From contig CM034547.1 of the NCBI GenBank assembly GCA_020055645.1, positions 47,866,909 to 47,930,908 on the forward strand: 64,000 nucleotides of DNA. The letters are read 5' to 3'. Below are positions 11,098 through 21,942 of the stretch, piece after piece (position 1 is the first letter of the stretch; every line of letters starts with the position of its first letter). Made by a program: the position numbers and the translations under genes. The notes below the pieces were generated by a model, which saw nothing but the letters and a program-made list of their open reading frames with translations, did not search any database and had not been told where the DNA came from. The stretch is from Tomocerus qinae (taxonomy: Eukaryota > Arthropoda > Collembola > Entomobryomorpha > Tomoceridae).

Positions 11098-11416
11098 TAG
11101 GTAATTTTATGTTAGGTCAGGTCAAGACCAAGTTGTGTGGGTCCAAATGCCATTGGAAAAATACGCTAAAACGTCATGCAAAAAAACAGCCTGATTATAC
11201 TTATCAGGTGGCCCGATTGGTATCACGCCTGCGCCCTGCGCCAGCTGGCCGTACATACCATCGGGCAGCAGTCCATAAGAAAAGAAGCCTCCTACTTATC
11301 TCCATGTATTTTTTCCTAACTACAGAAATCAAGATTTAGGAGGGGTTCCGCATCAATTGCGTTGACAAAATTTTGTCGTTGGATGTGGAATGGCTTTGCT
11401 TTTTTTACTTTTTACC

Positions 11417-11505
11417 CAAATTGCAGTTTTTTTTTGAATAAGCAGAATAAAAACGACCTTTCACTCAAATTGCAGTTGTTGTTTGAATAAGCCGAATTAA
11501 ACGTA
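11417..11505. repeat. Two-copy tandem repeat, unit 49 bases
   Basis: The phrase CAAATTGCAGTT, a T-rich stretch, then TTTGAATAAGC and a GAATTAAA-like end occurs from 11417 and again from 11466 with a few substitutions. Confidence 0.6.
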
Positions 11506-11576
11506 CGGCAAGCCGTAACAAAATTGGACAAAAGGCTAAATGAAATAAAAGACGTTGCACTATGTTCCATTAGCCT

Positions 11577-12099
11577 TGTATAGGATACTCTTTCTGTCTG
11601 TACGTCCGTCCGGTTATCCGTATGCACGATAACTTTCGAACAGTTTGTGTTAGAATGTTCACATTCTCAGGGTATAATCTAATTATAAATAGGAAGGGCA
11701 AATGGGCAATTCGTAAATGGGCAAAATTGGTCTCACCCTCTGACCGGGGGAGGGGTTTAAAATTTAAGAATATATTTTAATTAAGTCGTTTTCGTTTAAA
11801 TATTAAACTGCTTTGTATTATATCCGTTCTGCAATGGTTTATTTTCGTAATTTTTACCCATTTTTACTTTGAGGTGATGACTATAACTTTGACCTGCCAG
11901 CTATCAAGCGAGCTGTTTCACAACTTTGTACGATGAATATAATCAAAGATGTAATGATTTTTAGTAATTTCTAAAATTTCTTTCCATTTACCTGTAGGTT
12001 GTACCCTGAAGATTTGAATAGCTTCAACCATTCGAAAGTTATCGTGCATGCGGATAACCAGACAGTCAGACATACTGACAGAAAGTGTATTCCTATACA
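11577..12099. mobile_element. Non-autonomous inverted-repeat element, about 520 bases
   Basis: The left end (11577-11670) and the right end (12000-12099) are reverse complements over roughly 95 bases with scattered differences. The best block is GGTTATCCG-ATGCACGATAACTTTCGAA, and both ends start with TGTATAGGA. The interior is AT-rich and has no reading frame of note. It is older than the neighbouring 250-base MITE, judging by the arm divergence. No target duplication could be defined by eye. Confidence 0.75.
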
Positions 12100-12267
12100 G
12101 AGGAGATGAAATTCTCTGAATAACGCAATGTAATTGTTTTATTGTCTACAATTACCATAAAATATTATTATCATAAGCGGTGAGAATTATGTAAACATTG
12201 TAGATGAATGTCCCCTCCATCCCGGCACCGCAAAATACAAAATTGATTGAAAGCCTTCCCTTTGCGT

Positions 12268-12319
12268 ATCATCCCTATACACTGTCAGTTGCGAAGCAAC
12301 GACACGTGATAGGGATGAT
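12268..12319. repeat. Hairpin, 52 bases
   Basis: ATCATCCCTAT (12268-12278) pairs with ATAGGGATGAT (12309-12319), and an inner GTTGCGAAGCAAC palindrome forms the tip. No protein-coding context. Confidence 0.6.
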
Positions 12320-13290
12320 CCCATTATCTATGATTATACATGCATTTGGCATGATTTATTAATAGATTTTTACTCTATGGCTTGGAAATGCCTGTTCGTT
12401 TCCCCCATAAGTGGTTTTGAGTGGTATTTCAAACAAGTATAACTTAACCTAGTAAACGTACTTCTCACAAAACTCCAGGATAATAAAAAATGCAGACCAG
12501 GTCCACAGCCAGAAAAAAATTACGGGAGGATATTTCGAAATTCCGACAAATTATAAGTGGCGATAAGTTTTTGGGTTTAATGGCAAAACCTTTTCTTCGA
12601 TTTCGGGGGGCCATGGTCCCCACCTCGCTGTGGCTCTGATACAGACTAGACAGGTATTATTAGAGACGTTGAAATACCTTTTCATGTTAATCTGGTGGCC
12701 GACTACTAATTGTGAAAAACGAAAATAATGGGTAATTTGGGTAAAGAGTCAAGAGTTGGTCATTTATAAATTATAATCATAATGCTGTTTGGATTTTTAC
12801 CTATTGAGGCTAAACGCCATTTTCCGCCAGGAGAATTAACAAACAACAAAAGTAGATTATATTTTTGCATGGTATAGTGCAAAAATCTTGCGAATAGTGA
12901 ATAGGTCATGCAGCCATAGAAAATTTTTAAATAGAAAAAAATTTAGAATGATAAATTATTGATTATAGAAGTAATAAAATTAATAAAATTAATTAGTTAC
13001 ATACCGAAATGAGATCACGTCACGTCCAGATCCAGTCACCAGTAAGAGTAGTTTCTACTCCTTAAAGTTTCTTCAACCAACACTGAACTCCACTTTCACT
13101 GTCAACTGTCCCCCAAACATTTTTGACGTGTCAATCTATACTGTTGACTGTAGGAACTAATCAAGACTCATCTACTTCGCAGTTGTCAGTGCAGCAGTGA
13201 GCCCTAAATTCACTAGAAGACTTGTCTAGAGTCAGAGTCTATCCCCACTATTGCTTTCCAGCATAGCAGTATCGTTGGCTCTACCAAATG
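12320..13290. other. AT-rich sequence without recognisable genes
   Basis: No open frame with protein-like composition and no obvious repeat boundaries. Confidence 0.4.
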
Positions 13291-13375
13291 AGTGGAGGAA
13301 ATGAGTGGAGGCGGCCAAAATATCCATGGTTATTATAAATTAAATCAGAACCCAGAATTTCCAGTGTTTCATTTT

Positions 13376-13632
13376 AGCCGGCTAAAAATGATTTTGACCA
13401 GCCAGCCGGCGAAAGTGGCTGAAATGGCTAGTGGCCAAAATGGCCAAAAATCATGGTTTTTTAAATTTCCCACCAAATCAGGGATGATTTTCTCTGTTCA
13501 CATAGCCCCATTTGATTATTTTTGGCAATTTCAGCCATTTTGGCCATTTTAGCCACTGGCTGACAAAGAATTTCAACCAGCTGGCCTGCCATTTTAGCCA
13601 GCCATTTTAACCAACCAGCCGGCTGGTCACCG
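13376..13632. repeat. Inverted and direct repeats of GGCCAAAATGGCC-type words
   Basis: The short words CCAGCCGGC, GTGGCT, AATGGCC and CCAAAATGGCC repeat on the left (13376-13450) and return inverted on the right (13530-13632), giving a long imperfect fold. It replaces what would be the outer left part of the adjacent palindromic element, so it may be an inserted or recombined sequence. Confidence 0.55.
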
Positions 13633-13640
13633 AACACTGA

Positions 13641-14325
13641 GCATTTCATTTCAAAAGTTTATTTGACTTTCATAAACATTCTCAGGGGGAATATTTATTG
13701 CAACATTCGTTTGATATGATATACTATATACATTTTAGCATATTACATTATTATCACCATCCTAAGCTACACTTTCAGGGCGTACTCAACTCTATGAATA
13801 ATACAAGCTATATTTTATTGGATTAACTTTCGAACTATGAAAACTTCATAATAGACTAGATTATCTTAATTAATTACTGTTAGGAAGGAGCAACTGCTGA
13901 CATAACTATTATTATGTTGACACACAAAATAGACAGACACGGTAGATTTTTGGGTTATACACAATATTGCAAGTCACACACTGCATAAAGAATTTCAGAA
14001 CAAATTACATTTCCGAATAAATTACATTTAATAAAGTTAATCCAATAAACTATAGCTTGTATTATTCATAGAGTTGAGTATAATTTATCACCATCCTAAG
14101 TGTACCTTAGGATGGTGATAATAATGTAATATGATAAAACGTATGTAGTATATCGTATCAAACGAATGTTGCAATAAATATTCCCCCTGGGAATGTTTAT
14201 GAAAGTCATAAAATTTTGAAATGAAATCTTGCTTTCTGATTGGTCAATAAAAAAATTTCATTTACCAATGAGAAACAATTTTCATGTCCCCCTCGATTTG
14301 AAAATAGTCGCGTCGGAGTGACAGG
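13641..14325. mobile_element. Palindromic foldback element, copy 1 (left end missing)
   Basis: The arms 13641-13827 and 14035-14228 are reverse complements over about 190 bases. Readable blocks are CAGGGGGAATATTTATTGCAA, TTATCACCATCCTAAG and ATAATACAAGCTATA with their inverses. The right arm continues to about 14325 with a CTGATTGGTCAAT and ACCAATGAGAA segment that is also found in copy 2. The equivalent left extension is absent, replaced by the GGCC-rich repeat. The interior (13828-14034) is similar to the interior of copy 2, for example in the GGATTAACTTT block. No transposase frame is present. Confidence 0.75.
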
Positions 14326-15383
14326 AAGGTATTTGTTGTCGTGAAAACCCGACTCTAGGTACGCCTAGTTACTAGTCAAAGGTATTTGATGCTCGATATT
14401 ACATACTGTCCGAATTATCCCATGGAGATAATTTTCAAATCGAAACGGAAAAATCTCTGGCTTCTCATTGGTCGATGCATTTTTGAAATTGACCAATCAG
14501 AGCACAGCATTTCATTTCAAATTTTATATGATTTTCATAAAGCATTCCCAGGGGAAATATTTATTGAAATACTGAACTTTGCATTTCAGAATTGTGACTT
14601 GTGTATAAAGGCATGCAGACTAACTATTTTTAGCATGTATGGATATGGATACCATCACCACCATCATAAATCGTATAGATACACTGTACTAACCTCATGT
14701 AATTAAAACACGCTAATGGATTAACTTTAAACTGTGAGAACGTTATAATAGAGTAGACTTTAGCTAAATTATTGTTACAACTTGGTTACAACTTTGACGT
14801 ATAATACATCAGTAGACTGGACTAGCTTAATTATATATCATATATCATTTGGACATTATAACATTACAAAATGATTACCTATTTGATAAACACGTATACA
14901 TATTACAAATACAAATTAGAAATCTATTATTGGGCTATTTACACAACTATACATAACACCAGAATTACGTGTCATCCGACTGTCACACATCCACCGACAT
15001 TACTTTTGATATCTTGTAATTGTATTGTTTCAGACAGAGTGAGTAATACACTATGCAGAACTGAAAACCAAGTGTCAACCATTGCTCCTTTCAGCAAAGC
15101 TATAGTCTAGTCTACTTATGGTGTTTTTATTAAAATTCGAAATTTAGTTGTATCATTTCATCGGATTGAGTACGCAATGCAATAGTATTGAAGCTTATAG
15201 GATGCGGATGATGTTATGCTAAGTGTAAGTCTGCATTTTTTTCAATTTACGATGTTGGTAATGGTAATCATACATGCTAAAAAAGCTAGTCCGCATTTGT
15301 TTATATCACAAGTCACAATTCTGTAATTTCAATAAATATTTCCCCTGGGAATGCTTTATATAAAATTTGAAATGAAATGCTGT

Positions 15384-15771
15384 TGTTGAGAATTGTATTT
15401 GGGGAATACGATTTATGTTTTACGTTATGAATGCCATAGATTTAGTTACTCTATGTATGATGCTATAAATATTATTATTTTGCTATGCTTGAGCACCACG
15501 CAAGAATCAATTGATTATTTAGTATGTTTGATGTAGTATTTTGTATGATTAGACCCGATTAGACTGTAATAAGACCAGTACGATATTTGATTAGAGAATT
15601 GTCTAGATTTTGCGTGCTGTGTTCACAATTGAATTTAATTCTAATTTAGGAAATAAATAGTTTAGTTTAAAAATATACTAATTTGTTTCCTACAGTGCAT
15701 TTATTGAAGGGTCTCAAAGTATCAATAAAACACTGATCACATTAAATAACACACATTACCCGCCCGCATCA
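15384..15771 (+). repeat. 5' LTR of BEL element 1
   Basis: 388 bases, TGTTGAG at the start and CA at the end. A TATA-like word CTATAAATA lies at 15463-15471, and an AATAAA polyadenylation signal lies at 15724-15729, near the 3' end. It matches the 3' LTR base for base except near the terminus. Confidence 0.95.
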
Positions 15772-15772
15772 T

Positions 15773-15790
15773 TGGTCCTTCAGCTCCGGA
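15773..15790 (+). other. Primer-binding site of BEL element 1
   Basis: TGGTCCTTC directly after the LTR (one or two bases on) is complementary to a tRNA 3' end of the form GAAGGACCA. That is the acceptor end of animal tRNA-Tyr as I remember it. The match past the first nine bases is weaker. Confidence 0.6.
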
Positions 15791-16161
15791 TACACAATTA
15801 GAAGCCATTTTTGTGTTGTTCGAACCTTCTTTGGGATTTTGTGAGTTATTCAGCATTAGTGTTGTGCAGTTTTTGCGAAAACTGTATTTGTTAAGTCTGC
15901 GGACTATTGTGATTATCATCAGTTTGTTTTAACCTAAGACAGAAGGTCGAAGGTCATCAGATCAAGTGGCTCCGTACTCAAGTAGCAGGCAGCAGTCATT
16001 GATCATCAAGGATATCTTGAAGTCGTCCATCAAGGAACTCAAGACATCTCAATCACCTCTCCCCAAGGATCAGATACACTTGGTAGAAGAAGAGGCAAGT
16101 TTGAATATTTGTGAATTAGTAAACAAATATTTACATTGGAATTTTGTGCAAGTTTATCAAA

Positions 16162-19100
16162 ATGGATAGACAAATCAAGAGACGTAAAGGACTTATCGGA
16201 AAGATAAATGATCTGAAATCCGAAGTCAACAAGCATGCGACGCACCCACTGGATGCAGCGGACGTCAAAGAAAACCTCGAAGAAGTGGAACGACTTCGAA
16301 AATGTAACAGTGATATTTTCGACGATATTCTTCCGTTGTGCAAGGATGACGGAGAAATCGATGCGAATCAGAAGGTCTATAATGACGAATTTACAAGATT
16401 AAAAGAAATTAAGAAAACGTTAATCACCATTCAGCATAGCCTTGCTGGGACAGCAGGTCAAGCAGCACCTGTAGGGACAACAGATGTCAAACTTCCCAAA
16501 TTGGAACTGCCCACGTTTAAGGGAGATATCCAAGGTTGGATTTCATTTCATGACTTATTTCAGTCGTCAGTGCATCTGAATACCAAGCTTTCAGGTGCAC
16601 AGAAGTTACAATATTTGAAGGCCTCGTTGGAAGGAGAGCCTGCAAGTTTAATCAAGAATATTCAGATCACCGATCTAAATTATACGCAAGCATGGGATAT
16701 CCTCGAAGCTCGTTATGAGGATAAGCGGGAGCTCATCAAGTCCCACTTCGACAGATTGTGTGCAATGCCAACTATACAACATGAATCGCCAGATGCACTC
16801 CGCAAATTAGGAGACACTATTGTGGAAAGTGTTAGAGCGTTGGAAATTGTAGGAGTTACTAAGGAGCAGATCAGCGAATTGCTCATCATTCATATATGTA
16901 CAAGAAAACTCGACAGTGAGTCTCGTCTCCAATGGGAGAAGAAGCAGATGGAAGGAGGTAATGCTATTCCGACGTTGAAAGATTTTACCGAATTCATCAT
17001 TCAATATTCCAAGGTCATCGCTGCGGCAGGAATTGGAAAAAATAGTAAGCAAAAATCTACCAACTGTGGAAACTCCAGCAAGGGAAATCAGCAGTTTGGT
17101 GAGAAACGATCTACTTCAGTTCATCATGGAACTACAAGTAAGCAAGACAATTGTGAGATGTGTAATGACGGAGCGCATCCGTTATATAAGTGCAATGATT
17201 TTAGAAAAGCCTCAGTTAGTGATCGGCGATCCTTTGTTAATGATAAAAGACGATGTTATAAGTGCCTTGGAAAGGATCATCGTGCTGACTCTTGTAATTA
17301 CAAATGGAATTGCAAGTCATGTAATTCCAATTCTCACAATACGTATTTACATTTGGAAAAGGAACATTCAAATCAATCTTCATCTCGCAAGCCATCGGAT
17401 GAACAGCAACAGGTTTTAACTACAGTTAGTCAAGAAACCAAGGATGAATTAGCAGGCCATGTGGCAAGTTTTCATTTAAGTCATTCTGAAGTTATTTTGC
17501 AAACCGCTTTGATTCAAGTTAAAGATTCAAAGAATAAAATCCAAACATGCAGAGCCTTTTTAGACAATGGGTCTAGAGGGAGTTTTATTTCCTCTCCGTG
17601 TGCCAAGCGGTTAGGAATAAAGCAATTAAGTATCCAGTTGCCAGTGAAGGGACTGGGGTCAACCGACGTAGGAGTTGTGAAAAGTTATGTAAAATTGGAA
17701 TTCACATCGTGTCATAGTGAGCGTAAGCAATTTAAACTTGATGCTTTAGTGATGGACAAATTAACTGATAATATGCCCAGAATTCCAATTAGCACTTCTA
17801 CTTGGCCACACATCAAGAATTTACAGTTAGCTGACCCGAAGTTTGATCAGCCTGGAGAAATAGACATCCTGCTTGGGAACGACATCTACGATGTGCTAGT
17901 GTCTGGACAGAAGATTTCTGGCCCAAGAGGAACTCCAATTGCAAGAAAGTCTGTTCTGGGATGGATCATATCTGGAAAGTGCCATCGCCAAGATCAGTCA
18001 GTACTTAGTGCCCATAGAATTGATTGGGACTTACAGCAATTTTGGGAGATTGAGGAGATGCCAATCAAAACTCATCTAACCAAAGAGGAAGAATTATGTG
18101 AAGAGCATTTTATAGCTACACATAAACGTGATGATACTGGACGGTATGTTGTTAAATTACCATTCCAAGAAAATTCAGAGCCCTTAGGGGAATCAAGATT
18201 GTCAGCTGTAAATCGACTACATGCTATGGAGCGTCGTTTCTGCAATCAACCGGAAAAAGCAAAAGAATACAATCAAGTATTACAGGAGTATGTGGATTTG
18301 GGTCATATGTCTTTAGTGCCGAAAGAAGAATTATCAGAAGATAAAGAACATTATTATATGCCCCACCACGCAGTATACAAACCGAGTAGTACCACTACTA
18401 AAGTGCGAGTGGTTTTTGATGCTTCTGCGCGGTCATCTAATGGACACTCACTCAACTCTAATTTGTTAGTGGGGCAGAAGCTTCAAGATGATCTCATTAC
18501 CATTTTAATGAGATTTCGTGAAAATAAAATTGCAATTACTGCAGACATTGAAAAGATGTATCGTCAAGTGTTAGTTGACGATGAAGATTTGAAGTATCAA
18601 CGCATTGTGTGGAGAAAGTCACCACAAGAAGCAATTCAAGACTATCAACTGAAAACCGTGACATTTGGGGTTGCAGCAGCACCCTATTTAGCTGTAAGAA
18701 GCCTACAGCAACTGGCCATTGATGAGGAAGAGAAATTTCCTACAGCATCATCGATAGTCAGAAGAGATTTTTATATGGACGATTTGATGGCAGGTGCCAA
18801 GGATGAAGAAAGTGCCATTCAGTTGCAGAAAGATTTAGTGAACCTTCTACAGCTGGGAGGATTTCAATTGAGGAAGTGGTCCTCAAACTCTGAACAATTT
18901 TTGTCTTGTCTTCCCGAACAGATGAGAGAGACAAACTTACCACTAGACATTGAAGTGGATGGATCAGTGAAAACGTTAGGGCTACAGTGGCATCCAGCGA
19001 CAGATGACTTCACATTTACGGTAGCTACTAACAAGACTCCACCCACGACGAAGAGAACTGTTTTGTCGGAGATGGCGAAGATCTTCGACCCGTTGGGATG

Positions 19101-21327
19101 GTTGGCTCCAATAACCATTACCGCCAAAATCCTACTCCAGAAATTGTGGGAAGCCAAACTGGACTGGGATGAAACTATTCAAGATGAATATTATGAAGGA
19201 TGGCTTTCTTATCGAAGAGATTTAGAAACCATCAAGGAAATCAGAATGCCGAGATTTGTGACAAATTCGGCTAGTGAAAAAATGGAACTCCACGGCTTTT
19301 GCGATGCTTCGCAAAAGGCCTATGCTGCAGTAGTGTATCTGCGATCTCAAGACAACGCTGGAAATATCATGACTAGAATGATAGCATCCAAATCAAGAGT
19401 AGCTCCTTTGAAACAAATATCCTTGCCAAGATTGGAGTTGTGTGGAGCCGTACTCTTAGTAAAACTGTTGAATATTATAAAAAATTCAATGACAATTACA
19501 ATTGAGAAGACTTTTGGATGGACAGACTCGGAAATCGTGCTAGGTTGGTTAGCCTCTCCATCAAAGACTTGGTGCACGTTCGTAGCTAACAGAGTAGCAG
19601 AAGTGCAGAAACATTTACCAATTGAATCTTGGAGTCACGTTAAGGGAAAGGAAAACCCAGCTGACTTTGCCACTAGAGGACTTTCACCGTCGAATCTGAG
19701 GGACTCGTCGCTCTGGTGGAATGGGCCACCATGGCTCTCTTCAAATCAAGATTTGCAGTCAAGAGAAAACTTTCGCTTTTTGCAGCCAGCAGAGGAAAGA
19801 AGAAGTGTTTCCGTCAATCATGTAGAAATTGAGGACAACAACTTTGCGAATTGGTTTGTAAACAAGTTTTCTTCTTTTGAAAAGCTCATTCGTGTCACAG
19901 CCTATATGAGAAGATTTATCAAGTTTAAGATGACTAAGCAAATAGTCAAGGGAGTTCTGACTGTGGTTGAACTCCGCGATGCAACCGAGGCTGTTGTGAG
20001 AATGGTACAACCAATGGAGTACCAAGAAGAAATAAATCTGCTGAAGCAGAAGAAAATGATTCGAAGCAGAATTCAATCATTGAATCCATTTATTGACGAG
20101 AAGGGATTGTTACGTGTCGGAGGACGGATCAAGAATTCAAATGTCTCTATTGATCAGAAGCATCCACTCCTCCTCCCTTCCAAACACCATTTAAGTAAAC
20201 TAATTATTTTGCATTTCCACAAATTACTTTTGCATGCAGGTACCCAGCTGTTACTGGCGACTCTGCAGACTAAATTTTGGATTCCTGCGGGAAGAAATCG
20301 CGTGAAGGAAGCTTTACGCAAATGTTTGGTGTGCTTTCGGCAAAAGGCGGAGTTTGCTCAACAAATTATGGGCAATCTTCCGAGTCCAAGGGTCAATCAG
20401 TCAAGACCATTCCAAATCTGTGGTGTGGACTTCGCAGGACCTTATACATTGAAAAATCCCAGGGGGAGAAACCCTATCAAATATAAAGGGTATGTGGCGG
20501 TGTTCGTGTGCTTCTCCACTAGAGCCATTCATCTGGAGGTGGTGAGTGACATGACGTCGGCTGCCTTTCTATCAGCGCTCAGAAGATTCGTTTCACGTAG
20601 AGGGATATGCACCGAATTGTACAGCGATTGCGGTACAAATTTTGTTGGCGCTAATAACGAACTTAAGGATTTTCTGAAGATTTTGAAAACTACAGAGACT
20701 CAAGACCACTTGAAGGAGAAACTGGGAAGTCAGGGAATTCAGTGGCATTTCAACCCACCGGCAGCGCCACATATGGGTGGTCTGTGGGAGGCTGGCGTGA
20801 AATCATTCAAGTTTCATTTGAAGAGAGTGATCGGATCGCAGCTTTTAAGTCATGAAGAAATGGAGACTATACTGACTCAAATCGAGGCGTGTCTCAATTC
20901 ACGTCCTCTGACTGCATTGTCGTCGGATCCTGGAGATTTTTCGGCTCTCACACCAGGACATTTTCTCATTGGTGATTCTTTGGTGGCGATACCGGAACCG
21001 GATGTCACGGACTTGCAGCAGAACCGATTGGTGAGATGGCAGTTGATGCAACAAATGTATCAACATTTTTGGAGACGCTGGAGCCTGGAATACTTATCCC
21101 GTCTTCAGCAGCGCCCCAAATGGTGGATCGAGAAGAAAAACATCAATGTTGGGGACCTTGTGCTTGTTAAGGATGACAAGCAACCGCCGCTTATGTGGAA
21201 ATTAGGACGAATTTTGGAACTATTTCCCGGCAATGACAATTGTGTAAGAGTAGTGACTGTGAAAACTACTGAAGGAATTTTTAAGCGTCCAATAGTGAAG
21301 TTAGCTCCATTACCATTGGACCAGTGA
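16162..21327 (+). CDS. BEL/Pao gag-pol polyprotein, intact
   Basis: One frame encodes 1,721 residues from the ATG at 16162. A frame extension upstream to 16144 has no ATG. Domains in order: a gag region with the BEL-type DUF1759 (about 108-280, 'KLPKLELPTFKGD'); cysteine-rich zinc knuckles (about 335-405, 'CYKCLGKDHRADSC'); an aspartic protease of the A16 type with the 'FLDNGSRGSF' active-site region near 465; reverse transcriptase with the catalytic YMDD at 871-874; RNase H ('ELHGFCDAS' near 1041, 'TDSEIVLGW' near 1122); an integrase HHCC zinc finger near 1351-1385; an integrase core with the D-D-E segments 'VDFAGPY' near 1422, 'YSDCGTNFVGA' near 1486 and 'GGLWEAGVK' near 1537; and a C-terminal DUF5641-type domain near 1640-1715. 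All catalytic motifs are present and no stop interrupts it, so it is probably competent for transposition. Confidence 0.95.
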   Translation: MDRQIKRRKGLIGKINDLKSEVNKHATHPLDAADVKENLEEVERLRKCNSDIFDDILPLCKDDGEIDANQKVYNDEFTRLKEIKKTLITIQHSLAGTAGQAAPVGTTDVKLPKLELPTFKGDIQGWISFHDLFQSSVHLNTKLSGAQKLQYLKASLEGEPASLIKNIQITDLNYTQAWDILEARYEDKRELIKSHFDRLCAMPTIQHESPDALRKLGDTIVESVRALEIVGVTKEQISELLIIHICTRKLDSESRLQWEKKQMEGGNAIPTLKDFTEFIIQYSKVIAAAGIGKNSKQKSTNCGNSSKGNQQFGEKRSTSVHHGTTSKQDNCEMCNDGAHPLYKCNDFRKASVSDRRSFVNDKRRCYKCLGKDHRADSCNYKWNCKSCNSNSHNTYLHLEKEHSNQSSSRKPSDEQQQVLTTVSQETKDELAGHVASFHLSHSEVILQTALIQVKDSKNKIQTCRAFLDNGSRGSFISSPCAKRLGIKQLSIQLPVKGLGSTDVGVVKSYVKLEFTSCHSERKQFKLDALVMDKLTDNMPRIPISTSTWPHIKNLQLADPKFDQPGEIDILLGNDIYDVLVSGQKISGPRGTPIARKSVLGWIISGKCHRQDQSVLSAHRIDWDLQQFWEIEEMPIKTHLTKEEELCEEHFIATHKRDDTGRYVVKLPFQENSEPLGESRLSAVNRLHAMERRFCNQPEKAKEYNQVLQEYVDLGHMSLVPKEELSEDKEHYYMPHHAVYKPSSTTTKVRVVFDASARSSNGHSLNSNLLVGQKLQDDLITILMRFRENKIAITADIEKMYRQVLVDDEDLKYQRIVWRKSPQEAIQDYQLKTVTFGVAAAPYLAVRSLQQLAIDEEEKFPTASSIVRRDFYMDDLMAGAKDEESAIQLQKDLVNLLQLGGFQLRKWSSNSEQFLSCLPEQMRETNLPLDIEVDGSVKTLGLQWHPATDDFTFTVATNKTPPTTKRTVLSEMAKIFDPLGWLAPITITAKILLQKLWEAKLDWDETIQDEYYEGWLSYRRDLETIKEIRMPRFVTNSASEKMELHGFCDASQKAYAAVVYLRSQDNAGNIMTRMIASKSRVAPLKQISLPRLELCGAVLLVKLLNIIKNSMTITIEKTFGWTDSEIVLGWLASPSKTWCTFVANRVAEVQKHLPIESWSHVKGKENPADFATRGLSPSNLRDSSLWWNGPPWLSSNQDLQSRENFRFLQPAEERRSVSVNHVEIEDNNFANWFVNKFSSFEKLIRVTAYMRRFIKFKMTKQIVKGVLTVVELRDATEAVVRMVQPMEYQEEINLLKQKKMIRSRIQSLNPFIDEKGLLRVGGRIKNSNVSIDQKHPLLLPSKHHLSKLIILHFHKLLLHAGTQLLLATLQTKFWIPAGRNRVKEALRKCLVCFRQKAEFAQQIMGNLPSPRVNQSRPFQICGVDFAGPYTLKNPRGRNPIKYKGYVAVFVCFSTRAIHLEVVSDMTSAAFLSALRRFVSRRGICTELYSDCGTNFVGANNELKDFLKILKTTETQDHLKEKLGSQGIQWHFNPPAAPHMGGLWEAGVKSFKFHLKRVIGSQLLSHEEMETILTQIEACLNSRPLTALSSDPGDFSALTPGHFLIGDSLVAIPEPDVTDLQQNRLVRWQLMQQMYQHFWRRWSLEYLSRLQQRPKWWIEKKNINVGDLVLVKDDKQPPLMWKLGRILELFPGNDNCVRVVTVKTTEGIFKRPIVKLAPLPLDQ

Positions 21328-21432
21328 AGTGTTCACTTTTATTTGTTACCTTTTAATAATAATTGAATTTAATTTGAATCAAATTTCTTTTGTATGTATG
21401 TCATGTTAAGTTTTGAAATATGTAATATTTCA

Positions 21433-21445
21433 ACGTGGGGCTGAA
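21433..21445 (+). other. Polypurine tract before the 3' LTR of element 1
   Basis: A short G-rich run, GTGGGGCTGAA, stands directly before the LTR start and would prime plus-strand synthesis. It is weakly purine-rich compared with other retroelements. Confidence 0.5.
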
Positions 21446-21833
21446 TGTTGAGAATTGTATTTGGGGAATACGATTTATGTTTTACGTTATGAATGCCATA
21501 GATTTAGTTACTCTATGTATGATGCTATAAATATTATTATTTTGCTATGCTTGAGCACCACGCAAGAATCAATTGATTATTTAGTATGTTTGATGTAGTA
21601 TTTTGTATGATTAGACCCGATTAGACTGTAATAAGACCAGTACGATATTTGATTAGAGAATTGTCTAGATTTTGCGTGCTGTGTTCACAATTGAATTTAA
21701 TTCTAATTTAGGAAATAAATAGTTTAGTTTAAAAATATACTAATTTGTTTCCTACAGTGCATTTATTGAAGGGTCTCAAAGTATCAATAAAACACTGATC
21801 ACATTAAATAACACACATTACCCGCCCGCAACA
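21446..21833 (+). repeat. 3' LTR of BEL element 1
   Basis: 388 bases, same length as the 5' LTR and identical by eye apart from one base near the end. Followed by the target duplication GCTGT. Confidence 0.95.
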
Positions 21834-21942
21834 GCTGTGCTCTGATTGGTCAATTTCAAAAATGCATCGACCAATGAGAAGCCAGAGATTTTTCCGTTTC
21901 GATTTGAAAATTATCTCCATGAGATAATTCGGACTGTACATA

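Larger units (their letters stand above)
15384..21833 (+). mobile_element. Intact BEL/Pao LTR retrotransposon (element 1)
   Basis: The 6,450-base element has two 388-base LTRs beginning TG and ending CA, a 5-base target duplication GCTGT (15379-15383 and 21834-21838), a primer-binding site just inside the 5' LTR, a purine-rich tract before the 3' LTR, and one uninterrupted polyprotein frame. By eye the LTRs differ only at the third-last base (T against A). Near-identical LTRs and an intact frame mean a recent insertion. It lies on the plus strand inside the second foldback element. Related proteins: BEL/Pao group, Metaviridae-like domain order protease-RT-RNase H-integrase, no envelope gene seen. 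Confidence 0.95.
14398..21942. mobile_element. Palindromic foldback element, copy 2, split by the BEL retrotransposon
   Basis: The left arm 14398-14672 is inverted in two pieces on the right: 15248-15383, ahead of the retrotransposon, and 21834-21942, behind it. With the 6.45-kb insertion removed, the element is about 1.1 kb with arms of roughly 250 bases around a centre of about 575 bases. The outer ends read ACATACTGTCCGAATTATC and its inverse. The interior resembles copy 1. Two small frames inside (14386-14706 and 14871-15110) do not look like proteins. The element was clearly present before the retrotransposon arrived. Confidence 0.8.

Noticed and set aside
14386-15110. Plus-strand frames of 106 and 79 codons
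   Set aside because: They fall inside the palindromic element and read as low-complexity, AT-driven peptides. They are not a transposase.
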